Source: Gemmatimonas phototrophica (GTDB lineage Bacteria; Gemmatimonadota; Gemmatimonadetes; Gemmatimonadales; Gemmatimonadaceae). Taken from it: a stretch of DNA of 6,822 nt. The stretch is from contig CAMBRJ010000166.1 of assembly GCA_945870175.1 (NCBI GenBank), forward strand, positions 1-6,822, written 5' to 3'. Within the stretch, counting starts at the first letter, position 1. Each line of letters opens with the position of its first letter. This document shows, in pieces, positions 6,201 through 6,822 of the stretch. The translations under genes and the position numbers were made by a program. The notes beneath the pieces are model-generated. The model had not been told where the DNA came from. It saw only the letters and a program-made list of their open reading frames with translations, and did no database searches.

Positions 6201-6822
6201 GATCCGCCCAATGAGCCATTGGTGTACTCCTGCCCATTCGCGCGCGCGGCCGCATCGCTCCACTGCATCGGAGGGGCATCGCCCACGAAGCTCAGCCCTC
6301 GGCCAATAAAATTCGAACCGGGGCGCGTACGCAAGCTGAACTGACCACCGGAGAATCCACCGCGCGACACGTCGTACGGCGACGTGATGAGGGAGCTGAG
6401 GACACTTGCATCGCGCGGCAATCCGGCGCCGCCGAACATCATGCCGTTGAGCGTGGTGTTGTTCTGGTCGGCGCCGAGTCCAAGCACCGAGAAGCCGTTG
6501 GCACCGCCGTCCTGACCGGGCACCAGCTGCACACCGGGCAGCGTCGCGGCCATCGCCGCGAGATCCCCCATCTGGTCGGGCGGCAGCGCACTGTTGTTCT
6601 GAATCACCCGCTCCGTGCCGCCGACATCCGGCTGCACGTCGTTGCGCGACACCTTCTCACGCGCAGCGGTCACCTTCACCGCGTCGAGCACGGCGCCGAC
6701 CCTCGACAGCTTGGCGTCGGCAATGAGAATGTCTTCGTCGGCACCGCGCTTCAGTTCAAACCGCTTCACGCCGTAGCCGAGCGCGGTCACGGTGACCAGG
6801 TAGTCGCCGTCGCCGCCGGGGA
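3290..6822 (-). CDS. TonB-dependent receptor, Oar-like, with LTxxQ C-terminal extension (5' partial)
   Basis: Large outer-membrane receptor; the 5' end lies beyond the window. Reading is open from 6822, so the GTG at 6790 is not the true start; residues below are numbered from that codon. The first visible residues (GDYLVTVTALGYGVKRFEL ... LDAVKVTAAREK, up to about 45) are the end of a carboxypeptidase-regulatory-like domain, common in front of such receptors. A plug-like segment follows (about 50-165, with LPGVQLVPGQDGG and QNNTTLNGM), then a long region of alternating aromatic/polar strands typical of the 22-stranded barrel, ending near RYDIG (981-985). A DVNGDGFGND motif (from Asp823) and two cysteine pairs (589/612 and 864/878) sit in likely surface loops. 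About 180 residues follow the barrel: a helical domain and a Gly/Met-rich tail. Such receptors import siderophores, glycans or peptides using TonB energy; here the substrate is unknown. Signal peptide and TonB box, if present, are outside the window. Confidence 0.9.
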   Translation of the reverse strand, partial: PGGDGDYLVTVTALGYGVKRFELKRGADEDILIADAKLSRVGAVLDAVKVTAAREKVSRNDVQPDVGGTERVIQNNSALPPDQMGDLAAMAATLPGVQLVPGQDGGANGFSVLGLGADQNNTTLNGMMFGGAGLPRDASVLSSLITSPYDVSRGGFSGGQFSLRTRPGSNFIGRGLSFVGDAPPMQWSDAAARANGQEYTNGSLGGSVSGPLIFDKAFYNVSFQLGRRSNDLQTLLNTSSTGLQASGVAADSVQRLVGILQNAKVPIRYSGLPSSRLGDQGSVFGAIDFTPPSSTSGAAYNLTFNGSWNNQNPASPLSTGLPTTSGERTSTSGGLQGRHSGYIMLRGIGILTETSGGISASQNDGSPYMDLPGGRVRVNSNFGDGTNGVQSLAFGGNQFLGTSQTSHSLSAMNTLSWFSANNKHRLKLGTEVRRDGSSQDQTVNRLGTFAYNSLGDLQAGIPISFTRTLAPRERNSSMMVGAISLGDSYRRTNRLQFQYGVRVDANQYLDAPARNTEVERLLGVRNDLVPNGVFVSPRAGFSWQYGTGPQIGAFDGAFRGPRAVVRGGVGVFQNTPQATLVGSAIDNTGLASAIQQLACVGPATPIPDWNAYGNPARIPTRCADGSTGTVFSNGAPNVTFFAKDYAAPSSLRSNLSWSGPVLWNHFNASLDATYSRNTRQSSFVDRNFAGLQRFTLDNEAGRPVYVLPSSIVPLTGAIAAGDGRVAPPFQRVTEQRSDLNSQSAQGSVRLSPVKFSTNFSWSMSYTYSNVREQFRGFTSTAGDPLAVNWSRSTFDSRHQLSYNLSYNAFDFIRLGWFGQFRSGTPFTPTIGGDVNGDGFGNDRAFIFNPASSEAATAAGMQALLTNGSRVARECLSSQLGAVAARNSCQGPWVSSANLSVSFNPIKLRLPQRANLSFNVSNPLGAADLMLHGENNLRGWGQQPFLDQSLLYVRGFNPASKRYTYEVNQRFGATNPQFNSFRTPVTITAQLRYDIGPTRERQLLTQSLDRGRRTKGTKAGEAMIKAQFGNGGVPNPLATILRDQDTLKLSSDQADSLATMNRRYTVRLDSIWAPISKRFADLPERYDHDDIYAKYVTAREASIDILRTYAPAVKALLTDVQRRKLPPFVASALDDRYLKSIRSATSGGGGGMMIPGGGAMIMGGGLSGGAQTIIMRQ
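3386..3733 (-). other. Spy/CpxP-like LTxxQ helical domain within the receptor C-terminus
   Basis: This part of the receptor gene encodes residues about 1020-1135, after the last recognisable barrel strand. It is rich in charged helix-forming residues and contains LSSDQ (1038-1042) and an exact LTDVQ (1106-1110), about 65 residues apart. Paired LTxxQ-type motifs in helical segments are the hallmark of the periplasmic chaperone/metal-stress family Spy/CpxP/ZraP. The likely place for it is the periplasmic face of the outer membrane. Homology is inferred from motifs only; a helical coincidence is possible. Confidence 0.5.

Noticed and set aside
6788..6790. GTG as the start codon of the receptor
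   Set aside because: The frame stays open to the window edge and the preceding codons (GDYLVT) continue a carboxypeptidase-regulatory-like strand, so the gene begins outside the window.

Overview
The window is GC-rich, tightly packed chromosomal DNA with no RNA genes, CRISPR arrays or transposases that I can see. An Oar-like TonB-dependent receptor with a two-LTxxQ C-terminal extension, Sec signal peptides ending in Ala-Gln, and Gly/Met-rich tails together suggest a soil-type diderm. My best guess is Gemmatimonadota (for example Gemmatimonadaceae). This is inferred from protein style, not from a marker gene.

Layout: two genes run rightward (192-1202 and 1221-1685) and two run leftward (3227-1875, and from beyond 6822 to 3290). 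The pairs converge on a 189-base gap that is filled by a 110-base imperfect palindrome, whose core is a strong bidirectional terminator-like hairpin. The rightward pair encodes an exported, divergent creatininase-family protein and a small lipoprotein with a DsbD-N-like C-terminal signature. The leftward pair encodes most of a very large outer-membrane TonB-dependent receptor (5' end outside the window) and an exported beta-propeller-like protein directly downstream, probably one transcript.

The leftward pair reads as an outer-membrane uptake or export module: the receptor gates a substrate across the outer membrane, and the propeller-like protein would work in the periplasm or at the surface. 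No substrate can be assigned from sequence. The rightward pair may be co-transcribed (18-base gap), but a functional link between an amidohydrolase-fold protein and the small lipoprotein is not evident.

The most interesting points are the Spy/CpxP-like helical domain and Met/Gly tail after the receptor barrel, the altered metal-ligand positions in the creatininase homologue, and the precisely symmetric palindrome between the convergent genes. I see no clear defence or mobile system here.
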